From: Chitinophaga pendula
GTDB taxonomy: Bacteria; Bacteroidota; Bacteroidia; Chitinophagales; Chitinophagaceae
Length of the DNA stretch: 64,000 nt
Direction: 5' to 3'
Assembly: GCF_020386615.1 (NCBI RefSeq)
Contig: NZ_CP077769.1
Coordinates: 7,427,501-7,491,500 of the forward strand
Shown: in pieces, positions 27,573-35,650 of the stretch
How positions within the stretch are numbered: position 1 is the first letter of the stretch
How the letters are laid out: every line of letters begins with the position of its first letter
Made by a program: the position numbers and the translations under genes
The notes under the pieces: model-generated
Databases searched by the model: none
Told to the model about the DNA's origin: nothing
Seen by the model: the letters and a program-made list of their open reading frames with translations, nothing else

Positions 27573-28625
27573 ATGAATAACAGTCTTGTAAACAGAGTGG
27601 AAGCAGAGCTGAACCAATGGCGTTCAAGGGAGGAACGGTTTAGCAAGCTGTTTTCTTTCAGCCTTTCAAATAATAGGGCACTGCTAAAAGAAAAGCTGGA
27701 TTACTACGACCGTATTGCTGCAAAGTATAAAGGCACGCAGGATCTGGACGAGCGGTTTGCACTCAGGGTGCTAAGGCAAGAGCGCAATCGTATTGAAAAG
27801 CAGCTTTATCCTAATCTACTGATAAGGCTGCTGCGCAGGTTATTAGTTGCACCCGTTAAGGAACAAATCGTAATAAGGCAGGATAACAGGAAAACAGAGC
27901 AAAACAGCCAGGCGTTGCACCATCAGGTGCAGCGTGCTGGCTTTCCTGACCTATCTGCAAAAATTGATGAGCAGATGAAACTTGGGCAGCAACAATTTTC
28001 CATTCCTGTTTCCTATTACCTCAATGATAAAGAAAGGTTAGATCATCAGTTATCGTTCGCTAAAGATCAATCCGGTGCATACCAGCTTGAAGGGTATAAA
28101 ACAACCCTGTATAATGAATCCAAACCGGAGGAAAAACGCCAGCAATACTTTACCATGCGTAACGGTAATAATGTAAATGCCACGGAGTGCTATAATCTTT
28201 TATCCGGTCGCTGCATCCAGAGCGGTGGAACTTGGATGCAACTTGATTTTAACGACAAAGACCCAAACGGCAATTTTCGAATCAAGCAATTCCACTCAGA
28301 CTACGGCTACGATCTTGAAAAGGCTTTGCAGCAGCTTCCGTTAAAGGAATTGCTCAATAAAGGTGAAGCAGATAAGCTGCAATCGGAATTAAAAAATGGA
28401 AACCGTGTGTCGGTGAGCTTTGTGAAGGATGGAAATGAACAACGCTTCTATATTGAAGCTAATCCGCAGTTTAAATCAGTAAATATTTACGATGAGCATT
28501 CCAGGAAAATAACGCTTCATACAGCATTAGGCAATAAAACAATGGATGCTATGAAAGTAACGCATAAGGCCAATGAGCAGCAGCAACAAAATCATGCAAA
28601 AAAGAACGGAATGAGATTAGGGTAA
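27573..28625 (+). CDS. DUF3945-like accessory protein, copy B
   Basis: 350 residues from the ATG at 27573, with AAAAATCAGG ahead of it; a TTG at 27552 lies directly behind the previous stop. Seen: a basic helical N-terminus (1-110), then the same domain as the protein at 25557: GNNVNATECYNLLSGRC, WMQLDFNDKDPNGNFRIKQF, YGYDLEKAL and FYIEANPQFKSVNIYDEH. The tail is Gln/Lys/Asn rich. The function is unknown. A head-on paralogue pair on one element suggests either a hetero-complex or functional divergence. Confidence 0.7.
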   Translation: MNNSLVNRVEAELNQWRSREERFSKLFSFSLSNNRALLKEKLDYYDRIAAKYKGTQDLDERFALRVLRQERNRIEKQLYPNLLIRLLRRLLVAPVKEQIVIRQDNRKTEQNSQALHHQVQRAGFPDLSAKIDEQMKLGQQQFSIPVSYYLNDKERLDHQLSFAKDQSGAYQLEGYKTTLYNESKPEEKRQQYFTMRNGNNVNATECYNLLSGRCIQSGGTWMQLDFNDKDPNGNFRIKQFHSDYGYDLEKALQQLPLKELLNKGEADKLQSELKNGNRVSVSFVKDGNEQRFYIEANPQFKSVNIYDEHSRKITLHTALGNKTMDAMKVTHKANEQQQQNHAKKNGMRLG

Positions 28626-28640
28626 TAAAAGGGGTGGGCA

Positions 28641-28934
28641 ATGGATAGGCTGTATTATTTGTCGGATTTTTTTGAAGCCATAGGAACTGATGCCCGCATC
28701 AGCATTACTCATATAGGCATTTATGCGGCTTTGTTACAGTATCGCATACAGAATGGCTTTGCCAACCCTATCCAGGTTTTTAGTCATGAGATATTAAGCA
28801 TTGCAAAATTGTCCTCTGCTATCACCTACCACAAATGCGTTAGAGAACTAAGTGAATATGGTTATATAAGGTATGAGCCGTCTTTTAATCGTATGAAGGG
28901 AAGCAAAATCTATTTTGCTGAAAGAAGCGATTAA
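28641..28934 (+). CDS. Small winged-helix-like protein
   Basis: 97 residues. Seen: YYLSDFFEAIGTDARISITHIGIYAALLQY, then a helix-turn-helix-like segment SHEILSIAKLSSAITYHKCVREL (about residues 48-71) and a wing-like strand pair YGYIRYEPSFNRMKGSKIYF. Small proteins of this kind precede recombinases on Bacteroidetes mobile elements and probably bind DNA. It may regulate the recombinase or excision; no experimental link is known to me. It lies 15 bp after the preceding gene. Confidence 0.7.
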   Translation: MDRLYYLSDFFEAIGTDARISITHIGIYAALLQYRIQNGFANPIQVFSHEILSIAKLSSAITYHKCVRELSEYGYIRYEPSFNRMKGSKIYFAERSD

Positions 28935-29006
28935 AATAGACAAGTGATTTGGAAAGTTTTGCAAAAGCCCGCAATGGGCTTTTGTTATCTAAAAAGGAGG
29001 TGTGAG

Positions 29007-29201
29007 ATGGAAGATGAAGTGTTGATGAGGATCACTCCAGACAAGGCGATAGAAATTTTGCGTAAAGATGGAATTGATGTCAATATCGAAGAAGCACAGA
29101 TTATACTCGACTTTTTATATAGTATGGCGAACATAGTAGTTGAACAATACATAAGTATGCGGCATTGCAATGCCGAAATCGTAACTAAGACTGTAAAGTA
29201 A
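29007..29201 (+). CDS. 64-residue protein upstream of serine recombinase
   Basis: Start ATG at 29007, selected by the strong ribosome-binding site AAAAAGGAGG at 28991-29000; the frame is open further upstream to 28944. Seen: a compact acidic helical protein with AIEILRKDGIDVNIEEAQII (residues 12-31) and a hydrophobic helix LDFLYSMANIVVEQYI. Very similar small proteins are common directly before recombinase genes in Bacteroidota; the function is unknown. Ten bases separate it from the recombinase, so the two are translated from one message. Confidence 0.75.
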   Translation: MEDEVLMRITPDKAIEILRKDGIDVNIEEAQIILDFLYSMANIVVEQYISMRHCNAEIVTKTVK

Positions 29202-29211
29202 AAAAGCAGCT

Positions 29212-30771
29212 ATGAAAATTGCAGACCTTTATATCAGGGTGAGTACAGACGAGCAGGCAGATAAAGGCTATTCCCAACGGGATCAGGAAGAAAGGCTGCG
29301 TAGGTATTGTAATATCAACAACATTCAAATACGCAAGGTCATTTTTGAAGACCATTCCGCAAAGACCTTCAGGCGACCTGCCTGGCAGAACCTGCTGATA
29401 GATTTGCGTAAGCAAAGGGGAAATTCAGACCTAATTCTTTTTACAAAGTGGGATAGGTTTAGCCGGAATGCCGGGGATGCTTATCAAATGATCAGCCTTC
29501 TAAGGCATCTCGGAGTAGAGCCGCAGGCAGTAGAACAGCCATTGGATTTATCTATCCCTGAAAATAAAATGATGCTGGCTTTTTACCTCGCAGCACCAGA
29601 GGTAGAGAATGACCGCAGGGCATTAAATGTATTTAATGGAATGCGCCGTGCTAAAAAGGAAGGGCGCTGGATGGGCACGGCTCCGATTGGTTATGTAAAC
29701 AGAATTACTGAAGATGGCAAGAAATATATTGCGCCGAAAGATCAGGATGCTAAAATCATGAAATGGGCATTTGAAGAAATCTTTCGCAACAAACTGAACA
29801 CAGAACAAATCTGGAAACAAGCCAGGGAAAGAGGATTGAAATGTAGCAAGAATAATTTTTGGGTAGCGATAAGGAACCCTATTTATTGCGGATTAATTTT
29901 CGTTCCTCAGCACAAAGATGAACAAAGCCAACTTGTACAGGGGCAACATGAACCAATTATTACCGCTTCACTATTCTTTGATGTGCAGGATGTGCTGGAC
30001 GGCAGAAAGAGAAAAGCAGTAAGTAAAAAGGTAATTGCACAGGATGACATTCCATTAAGAGGTTATTTGATTTGCCCTAACTGTGGAAGGTTTTTGACCG
30101 GCAGTGCTTCAAAAGGAAGAAACAAATACTATCACTACTATCATTGCAGTTCCGAATGCGGTGTACGTTATAAAGCAGATGACGCAAACAAGTTAATGAT
30201 AGAAGCCATCGGGAATGAAGTCCACAATGTTCCGCAACTTAAACTGTTTCAGGAAATTATTACAGCTACTTTCATGGATGTAAACCGTGTTGAGAAGGTA
30301 GATCAGAAACGTTTGGTGGCTCAACTGGATCAGATAAAGCACCGGCTCTCAAAGGCTCGTGAATTATTGCTGCGTGGAGAAATTGAAGGCGAAGACTATC
30401 GTACCATTAAGTCAGAAGCCAATGAAAGAATGACTGATATTGAAGTAAAGCTACAAACATCCATTTCATTTTCAGACAATATGGAATTACTATGGGATCT
30501 TCCTATTTCCAAATTGTCGCATTTAGAAGAGTTGTTTCAAAATGGAACTGTTATACAAAAAAGAAAAATCGTAAGTACACTGTTTCCCGATAACCTGACG
30601 TTCAACGGTGAAAAACTTCATCGCACAACAGTGAGTACAGCTATCAGCTTATTGACTAAAAGCAGAAAATCTCCACAGGAAATAGAGGCAAAAAGTAATG
30701 AGAACTATCAGGCTGAAAGTGTCCATCTGCACCGCAAACATGCTGTAGCCGTACTACGAAATAGGATGTAG
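29212..30771 (+). CDS. Large serine recombinase 1
   Basis: 519 residues. Seen: resolvase catalytic domain (1-150) with nucleophile Ser11 in YIRVSTDEQ and the Arg cluster KWDRFSR; recombinase domain (about 165-270); zinc ribbon with CPNCGRF and HCSSECG (about 286-325); coiled-coil region (about 365-430). Such enzymes integrate and excise mobile DNA at short attachment sites by a double-strand break mechanism. The C-terminus after FPDNLTFNGEK differs fully from recombinase 2. It is the likely integrase of the tra-bearing element; its stop is followed 5 bp later by the end of the convergent Fic gene. No tRNA fragment lies behind it. Confidence 0.93.
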   Translation: MKIADLYIRVSTDEQADKGYSQRDQEERLRRYCNINNIQIRKVIFEDHSAKTFRRPAWQNLLIDLRKQRGNSDLILFTKWDRFSRNAGDAYQMISLLRHLGVEPQAVEQPLDLSIPENKMMLAFYLAAPEVENDRRALNVFNGMRRAKKEGRWMGTAPIGYVNRITEDGKKYIAPKDQDAKIMKWAFEEIFRNKLNTEQIWKQARERGLKCSKNNFWVAIRNPIYCGLIFVPQHKDEQSQLVQGQHEPIITASLFFDVQDVLDGRKRKAVSKKVIAQDDIPLRGYLICPNCGRFLTGSASKGRNKYYHYYHCSSECGVRYKADDANKLMIEAIGNEVHNVPQLKLFQEIITATFMDVNRVEKVDQKRLVAQLDQIKHRLSKARELLLRGEIEGEDYRTIKSEANERMTDIEVKLQTSISFSDNMELLWDLPISKLSHLEELFQNGTVIQKRKIVSTLFPDNLTFNGEKLHRTTVSTAISLLTKSRKSPQEIEAKSNENYQAESVHLHRKHAVAVLRNRM

Positions 30772-30780
30772 CCGTTCTAC
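30744..30780. repeat. 13-bp imperfect direct repeat at the recombinase 1 / Fic junction
   Basis: GTAGCCGTACTAC (30744-30756) and GTAGCCGTTCTAC (30768-30780), one mismatch, 24 bp apart start to start. Each copy is itself an imperfect inverted repeat (GTAG...CTAC). It lies across the last codons of recombinase 1 and the last codon of Fic, just where two modules meet. It could be a remnant core site or a recombinase-binding site, or a chance result of coding. Confidence 0.4.
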
Positions 30781-32339
30781 TTAGCGTCGGGCAACTTAGC
30801 AACTATTTTTCCTTTTAACCGCTCGTTGACCAGATAAGCAAGGAAAGTGGCAAACGAAGTTATATCCTGTCCTACACTTGCCTGCTCCAATGCCTGCATA
30901 TATTCAGTTCTCCTTTCCACAGGTATAACCGTCCACGGATATCCACCGGAAGCCAACATTGCATTCATCAGAAACCGTCCTATTCGTCCGTTACCATCCA
31001 TGTACGGATGGATAAAAACAAAAATGAAATGACCCAATACTGCCCTGACCGATGGCTCCGGTTCTTCTTCCAATAGTTCAAACAGAACGGGCATGGCATC
31101 TCTCATAGCATCCACGTTCAGAGGAACGTGTTTGGAGTTCCCGATATATACCTGATGGTTTCGATACCCTGCAAGGTCCGCCGCTTTTAATAGCCCGGCG
31201 GTAACGCTTGGGTCGAATAGTTGCCTGTACCATTTTGAGTGATCTTTATCCACCTGCTTTCCTGAATTGGCTCCCTTCAGTATTGCTGTGATGGTTTCCT
31301 TCACCTGCAGAAAGGCTTGGTAGTAGCCTCTGGCAGCCATAGCATCCCTTTGCTTGCGATCTTCCTCATGCGCCTTACTGTTCCACTGACCGCTGCTTAC
31401 TCTTTCGATAAGTTCCGGTGTCACCCGATACCGTTCTATCGAGAGGGAGTGATAGGCATCTGTTATGTAAATGTCGTCAACGTCCTTCAGGTAGGCTTGT
31501 GAATCATCGGGTATGCCGGGAGCTTTTGGAAAGCTGGAAATAATAATCTCACGCATCTGCTGCCACATGAGCCTGATGCGATTGGCGTAGGGAGAGCGTT
31601 CACGGGAGGATAGATTAAGGTTCAGTTTGGTTTCAAAAGGATCTTCTTCCCGTATATCGTAATCTGCCTGCTTAACAGTATCAACAATCTGGTCAGCTAT
31701 TTTATCCCTGTTAATATTTCTAAAAGCGCCTGCCAATCTTCCCGCAAATGTGGTGTGACCGTTTTCCAAAAGGATAGGTAGTACCTCCGAAGCATCTCTT
31801 ATCAACGTAAGGGCTGTGCGGGCATCTATGGCATTCCTTGTATAAATGCTCGGTGAACTGTAAACCAAAGCAGCCGGCAGATTGTACATCCTGATTCCAT
31901 TGGTTACGATGGTTTGATCCGCTGGGGGAATACCAGTCCTTAAATTGAACAGAGACGTGTTATGCGGTAAGGGCGTAGGGTTATTATTTCCTTGTGGCGA
32001 ACGTATCATCAACTGTTGAGGTACTGCGCTGTTTCCCGCATGGATAAGCAGCGACTGGTCTGCTGACAAGCACCAGTCATCGCCAAATTTGTGATTCAGG
32101 AACTTTACAATAAATTCCCAATAGGAACTGTACCAGGACGTGGTTTCACCTTCCTTTTCAGCAGGATCGGTAGTTATGTACCATCCCTTTGTCACCTCAC
32201 GGATAAAGCCGTTTTTAAGCAGTATCTCCCTGTATTTCCTGTTGGGCATTTCATCGGTATGGATACCGACTACACCGTTATCCTGTAATTCTTTCAGGAA
32301 TTTAAGCGATTCTACCAATCTTTCGCGGGGTGTGGCCAT
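30777..32339 (-). CDS. Fic family protein with AbiEi-like N-terminal domain
   Basis: 520 residues. Seen: an N-terminal winged-helix-like segment (8-60, FLKELQDNGVVGIHTDEMP then GFIREVTKGWYI), resembling AbiEi-type antitoxin or regulator starts, with an extended domain to about 280; then a Fic domain with the complete active-site loop HPYMDGNGRIGR (His444, Asp448, Arg452). An upstream helix contains S298-x-x-x-E302 followed by Arg303, matching the S/TxxxE inhibitory helix except that the usual G/N is Arg. Family knowledge: Fic enzymes transfer AMP or other groups to proteins; the inhibitory Glu blocks ATP binding. Likely an autoinhibited modifier with DNA-binding ability, as toxin, defence or regulatory protein; inference. 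It is flanked by two recombinases. Confidence 0.9.
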   Translation of the reverse strand: MATPRERLVESLKFLKELQDNGVVGIHTDEMPNRKYREILLKNGFIREVTKGWYITTDPAEKEGETTSWYSSYWEFIVKFLNHKFGDDWCLSADQSLLIHAGNSAVPQQLMIRSPQGNNNPTPLPHNTSLFNLRTGIPPADQTIVTNGIRMYNLPAALVYSSPSIYTRNAIDARTALTLIRDASEVLPILLENGHTTFAGRLAGAFRNINRDKIADQIVDTVKQADYDIREEDPFETKLNLNLSSRERSPYANRIRLMWQQMREIIISSFPKAPGIPDDSQAYLKDVDDIYITDAYHSLSIERYRVTPELIERVSSGQWNSKAHEEDRKQRDAMAARGYYQAFLQVKETITAILKGANSGKQVDKDHSKWYRQLFDPSVTAGLLKAADLAGYRNHQVYIGNSKHVPLNVDAMRDAMPVLFELLEEEPEPSVRAVLGHFIFVFIHPYMDGNGRIGRFLMNAMLASGGYPWTVIPVERRTEYMQALEQASVGQDITSFATFLAYLVNERLKGKIVAKLPDAK

Positions 32340-32391
32340 ATCGAATAATTTGAATTTATGCGGTTAATAGGCTATTGTGTGCCTTTTATGT

Positions 32392-32495
32392 TATTAAACA
32401 GGGGCGTTCAATTCCTATTAAACCTTGTCGGTTTTCTAATATTAAACAAAGATGTAGCAAATTTAGTAAATTTTGACGTGATAATACTATTAAAT
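32392..32495. repeat. Five TATTAAA boxes at exact 24-bp spacing
   Basis: Seen: TATTAAAC at 32392, 32416 and 32440, TAGTAAAT at 32464 and TATTAAAT at 32488. Every start is exactly 24 bp from the last, while the 16-bp spacers differ in sequence, so the conserved part is the 8-bp box. The array lies between the divergent starts of Fic (32339) and recombinase 2 (32556). Iterated boxes with fixed spacing point to cooperative protein binding, as an operator or a recombination accessory site. The AT-richness of the region raises chance matches, but three exact 8-mers in register are hard to explain that way. Confidence 0.65.
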
Positions 32496-32555
32496 ATTGC
32501 TCCTTTTCATTTTTTCTTTTTATCTTTACATAGTACCACACTCAATTTTTTAGTT

Positions 32556-34065
32556 ATGAAAATAGCAGACCTTTATGTACGGGTAAGTACGGATGAACAG
32601 GCCGATAAAGGCTATTCGCAACGTGACCAGGAGGAACGTTTGCGGAAATACTGTGAAATCAACAATATCCGGGTTAGGAAAGTGATCTTGGAAGACCATT
32701 CGGCTAAGACTTTCAAACGACCGGCTTGGACAGGGCTACTGGGTGATTTGAGGAAACACAAAGGACATACCGACCTTATCCTGTTTACGAAATGGGACAG
32801 GTTTAGCCGTAATGCAGGAGATGCGTACCAAATGATCAGTACCCTTCGGCGGTTAGGTATCGAGCCACAGGCGGTAGAACAACCGCTTGACCTCTCCATT
32901 CCGGAAAACAAAATGATGCTGGCGTTTTACCTCGCTGCACCGGAGGTAGAGAATGATCGGAGAGCGTTAAATGTGTTTCATGGGATGCGCAGGGCTAAGA
33001 AAGAAGGACGCTGGATGGGAACTGCCCCCATTGGTTATGCCAACAAGGTTAATGAGAACGGTAAGAAATATATTGCCCCGAAAGAAATTCAGGGTGATAT
33101 AATGAAGTGGGCGTTTGAAGAACTATCTCGCGGTAAGCTCAATACTGAACAGGTATGGAAAAAAGCAAAAGAAAAAGGATTAAAGTGCAGCAAGAATAAC
33201 TTTTGGGTTGCCATACGAAACCCGATATACTGCGGATTGATATTTGTTCCCAAATACAAAGAAGAAGAAAGTCTCTTGGCAAAGGGGCAACATGAACCTT
33301 TGATCTCTGAAGCCCTATTCTATGATGTTCAGGATGTATTGGATGGACGCAAACGGATTTTGGGAACAAAAGTTACAGCCGATGACAGCATTCCATTGAG
33401 AGGCTTCCTGATCTGTCCAAAATGCGGAAGGATGTTGACAGCCAGTGCATCAAAAGGGAGAACACAATATTACCATTACTATCATTGCAGTTCTGCTTGT
33501 GGTGTTCGTTACAAAGCAAAAGACACGAACGATAAAATGTATGACGAGATCAAAAAATATGTTTGGCCGCTTTCAAGACTTGAAATATGCAAAGACGTAA
33601 TTACGTCAACATATAAATCAAAAGAACGGGGAGAAAGAGATGAACAAAAAGATTTAAAGGTACAATTGCAGGAGGTAAACAACCGGGTTGTAAAAGCAAG
33701 AGAACTGCTTTTGTGCGGCGATATTGAAGGCGATGATTATCGGGCTATCAAATCTGAATGTGAGGAAAAGATCAATCGGCTGGAAGCAAAATTAAAGGCC
33801 GCTGTAAATTTCCAAACAACGGTAGAGCCTTTATGGAACAAGGCGTTTAGCAACATCGCACAGCTTGAAACATTGTATAGAGAAGGTACAGTAGAAGTAA
33901 AGCGAAAGATAGTTGGTTCGATGTTCCCTGAAAATCTCGTATTCGACGGTTGCCAACATCGAACCAAAAGATTGAATGAAATCATCAACATTATATCCTT
34001 AATAGACAAGGAATTGAAGCCCAAAAAAAATGGGACAAGTCGTTTGAATTTTGACTTGTCCCATA

Positions 34066-34079
<14 letters not shown>
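32556..34079 (+). CDS. Large serine recombinase 2, reading frame ending inside tRNA-Lys
   Basis: 507 residues from the ATG at 32556; the open frame upstream (from 32358) runs through the box array and is not coding. Seen: the same domain order as recombinase 1, with Ser11 in YVRVSTDEQ, the recombinase domain, and a zinc ribbon CPKCGRM / HCSSACG. Long stretches agree with recombinase 1 (for example QAVEQPLDLSIPENKMM), showing common descent. The last codons (from about 34,020) read through the tRNA-Lys terminator and stop at TAG inside the tRNA gene on the other strand. The C-terminus is therefore probably created by integration; the excised form would end differently. Confidence 0.92.
34022..34063 (-). 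terminator. Intrinsic terminator of tRNA-Lys
   Basis: TGGGACAAGTC (34031-34041) and GACTTGTCCCA (34053-34063) form a perfect 11-bp stem with an 11-nt loop; read on the minus strand it is followed by eight T (complement of A at 34023-34030). It lies 2 bp behind the tRNA 3' end. The same DNA encodes the last codons of recombinase 2 on the plus strand, which puts the attachment site at or near this hairpin. Confidence 0.85.
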
Positions 34080-34141
<62 letters not shown>

Positions 34142-34251
34142 TTATGTTGCTGTTGGTGGGTGGCAAATGTACTGCCTTTCAATAAAAATTACAAAAAGTT
34201 AATTAATTTAATTTAAAAATCAGAAATTCTTACGGTATAATACGCACAACT

Positions 34252-35430
34252 ATGGAAACAGCATATATCGTAGCCGGATACAGAACGGCGGTAGGTAAAG
34301 CCAAACGAGGCGGATTCCGTTTCTATCGCCCTGATGATCTCGCTGTTGACCTCATCACAGGATTGTTACGTTCCATCCCTCAAGTAGATCCGGCACAAGT
34401 CGACGACTTGATCGTTGGTAACGCTGTTCCGGAGGCAGAGCAAGGATTACAGATCGGAAGACTGATAGCGGTAAGGGCTTTAGGTATTGATGTACCAGGG
34501 ATGACAGTGAATCGTTACTGCGCTTCTGGCCTGGAGACGCTGGCGATCGCGACCGCCAAGATACAAGCCGGTATGGCACATTGCATTATAGCAGGTGGTA
34601 CGGAGAGTATGAGTCTGGTACCTACAATGGGATGGAAGGCTGTACCGAATTATACGGTAGCCAGTACTAATCCTGATTATTACCTGGGCATGGGACTCAC
34701 TGCGGAAGCGGTGGCACGTGAGTTCAATATCACCCGGCAGGACCAGGATGCTTTCTCTTTGCAATCCCATCAACGTGCATTGTATGCAATCAAAAACGGA
34801 CATTTTAAAGACGGTATCTTACCGATAGATGTGCAGGAAATATATGTGGATAAAGAAGGCAAAAGACAAACACGTACATTTACAGTAGATACAGACGAGG
34901 GACCTCGTGCGGATACTACCGCAGATGCACTGGCGAAACTGAAGCCGGTATTTGCTGCGGACGGTACCGTGACAGCTGGTAATTCCTCGCAGACCTCAGA
35001 CGGCGCGGCTTTCCTGTTAGTAATGAGCGAAACCCGCATGAAAGAGCTGGGGCTGCAACCTATCGGACGACTTGTGGCTTGCATGTCGGCAGGAGTACAT
35101 CCGCGTATTATGGGGATAGGCCCGGTAGCAGCCATTCCTAAAGTGCTCAAACACGCAGGCATGTCCCAGCAAGATATAGACCTGGTAGAGCTGAATGAAG
35201 CCTTTGCCTCTCAGGCAGTAGCTGTCATCCGTGAGCTGGATCTGAATCCGGAGACGGTAAATATTAATGGTGGAGGCATCGCATTGGGGCATCCATTGGG
35301 ATGTACAGGCGCAAAACTCACGGTACAGTTGTTGGGTGACCTGAAGCGCCTTAACAAACGATATGGCATGGTCACTGCCTGTGTCGGCGGTGGACAAGGT
35401 ATCGCCGGCATCATTGAAAGTATACATTAG
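34252..35430 (+). CDS. Acetyl-CoA C-acyltransferase (thiolase)
   Basis: 392 residues. Seen: the active-site Cys90 in NRYCASGLETL, the NEAFASQ motif, the His loop NGGGIALGHPLGCTGA (about 343-358) and the second Cys in TACVGGGQG (about 377-385). Family knowledge: thiolases cleave 3-oxoacyl-CoA with CoA, or join acetyl-CoA units; chain-length preference cannot be read. The presence of an arginine-rich loop RGGFRFYRPDD near residue 20 fits the degradative FadA/I type. The gene stands alone, 110 bp from tRNA-Lys in a divergent position, and is the first chromosomal gene next to the element. AT-rich promoter DNA lies between. Confidence 0.93.
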   Translation: METAYIVAGYRTAVGKAKRGGFRFYRPDDLAVDLITGLLRSIPQVDPAQVDDLIVGNAVPEAEQGLQIGRLIAVRALGIDVPGMTVNRYCASGLETLAIATAKIQAGMAHCIIAGGTESMSLVPTMGWKAVPNYTVASTNPDYYLGMGLTAEAVAREFNITRQDQDAFSLQSHQRALYAIKNGHFKDGILPIDVQEIYVDKEGKRQTRTFTVDTDEGPRADTTADALAKLKPVFAADGTVTAGNSSQTSDGAAFLLVMSETRMKELGLQPIGRLVACMSAGVHPRIMGIGPVAAIPKVLKHAGMSQQDIDLVELNEAFASQAVAVIRELDLNPETVNINGGGIALGHPLGCTGAKLTVQLLGDLKRLNKRYGMVTACVGGGQGIAGIIESIH

Positions 35431-35573
35431 CAGGTCACAATCGTATACCTCCACTTATCCCTTACTAAATACCTGCAACTGTCAACATGCATTTCTCCGC
35501 ATCGTATCTGATAGAAGATCAGGCTATTGTCTAATACACCGCATAAATGGACCAATAGCGATAAAAAATTATC

Positions 35574-35602
35574 TTTGACAAATTAAGAATTTTACTAATT
35601 TG
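35574..35602 (+). promoter_or_regulatory. Bacteroidota-type promoter upstream of the DUF1800 gene
   Basis: TTTG (35574-35577) and TAATTTG (35596-35602) are 18 bp apart, close to the Bacteroidota consensus TTTG / TAnnTTTG (one base short in the -7 element). Located 48 bp before the ATG at 35651. The rest of the 220 bp between thiolase and DUF1800 shows nothing coding. Confidence 0.45.
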
Positions 35603-35650
35603 GTGCTCCAAAAGGGCCAACGTCTCTCAACCGCATAACCATATCAATTT

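Larger units (their letters stand above)
1..34065. mobile_element. Integrative and conjugative element (left end outside window), integrated next to tRNA-Lys
   Basis: Seen: a near-complete Bacteroidetes-type (CTnDOT-like) conjugation gene set between about 8 and 25.5 kb, two large serine recombinases at the right, and an abrupt end at a tRNA-Lys gene, after which composition becomes GC-richer and genes become housekeeping. Inferred: the whole left part, including the lpd/nadE cargo, belongs to one element or to two elements in tandem, since composition is similar throughout and no left attachment site is visible. Relaxase, coupling protein and left end are not in the window. The exact right junction is not resolved; it lies at or just before the tRNA terminator near 34,020-34,066. 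Confidence 0.8.

Noticed and set aside
32358..32555. 66-residue N-terminal extension of recombinase 2
   Set aside because: It covers the AT-rich box array; the catalytic domain begins at MKIADLYVRVS, as in recombinase 1.
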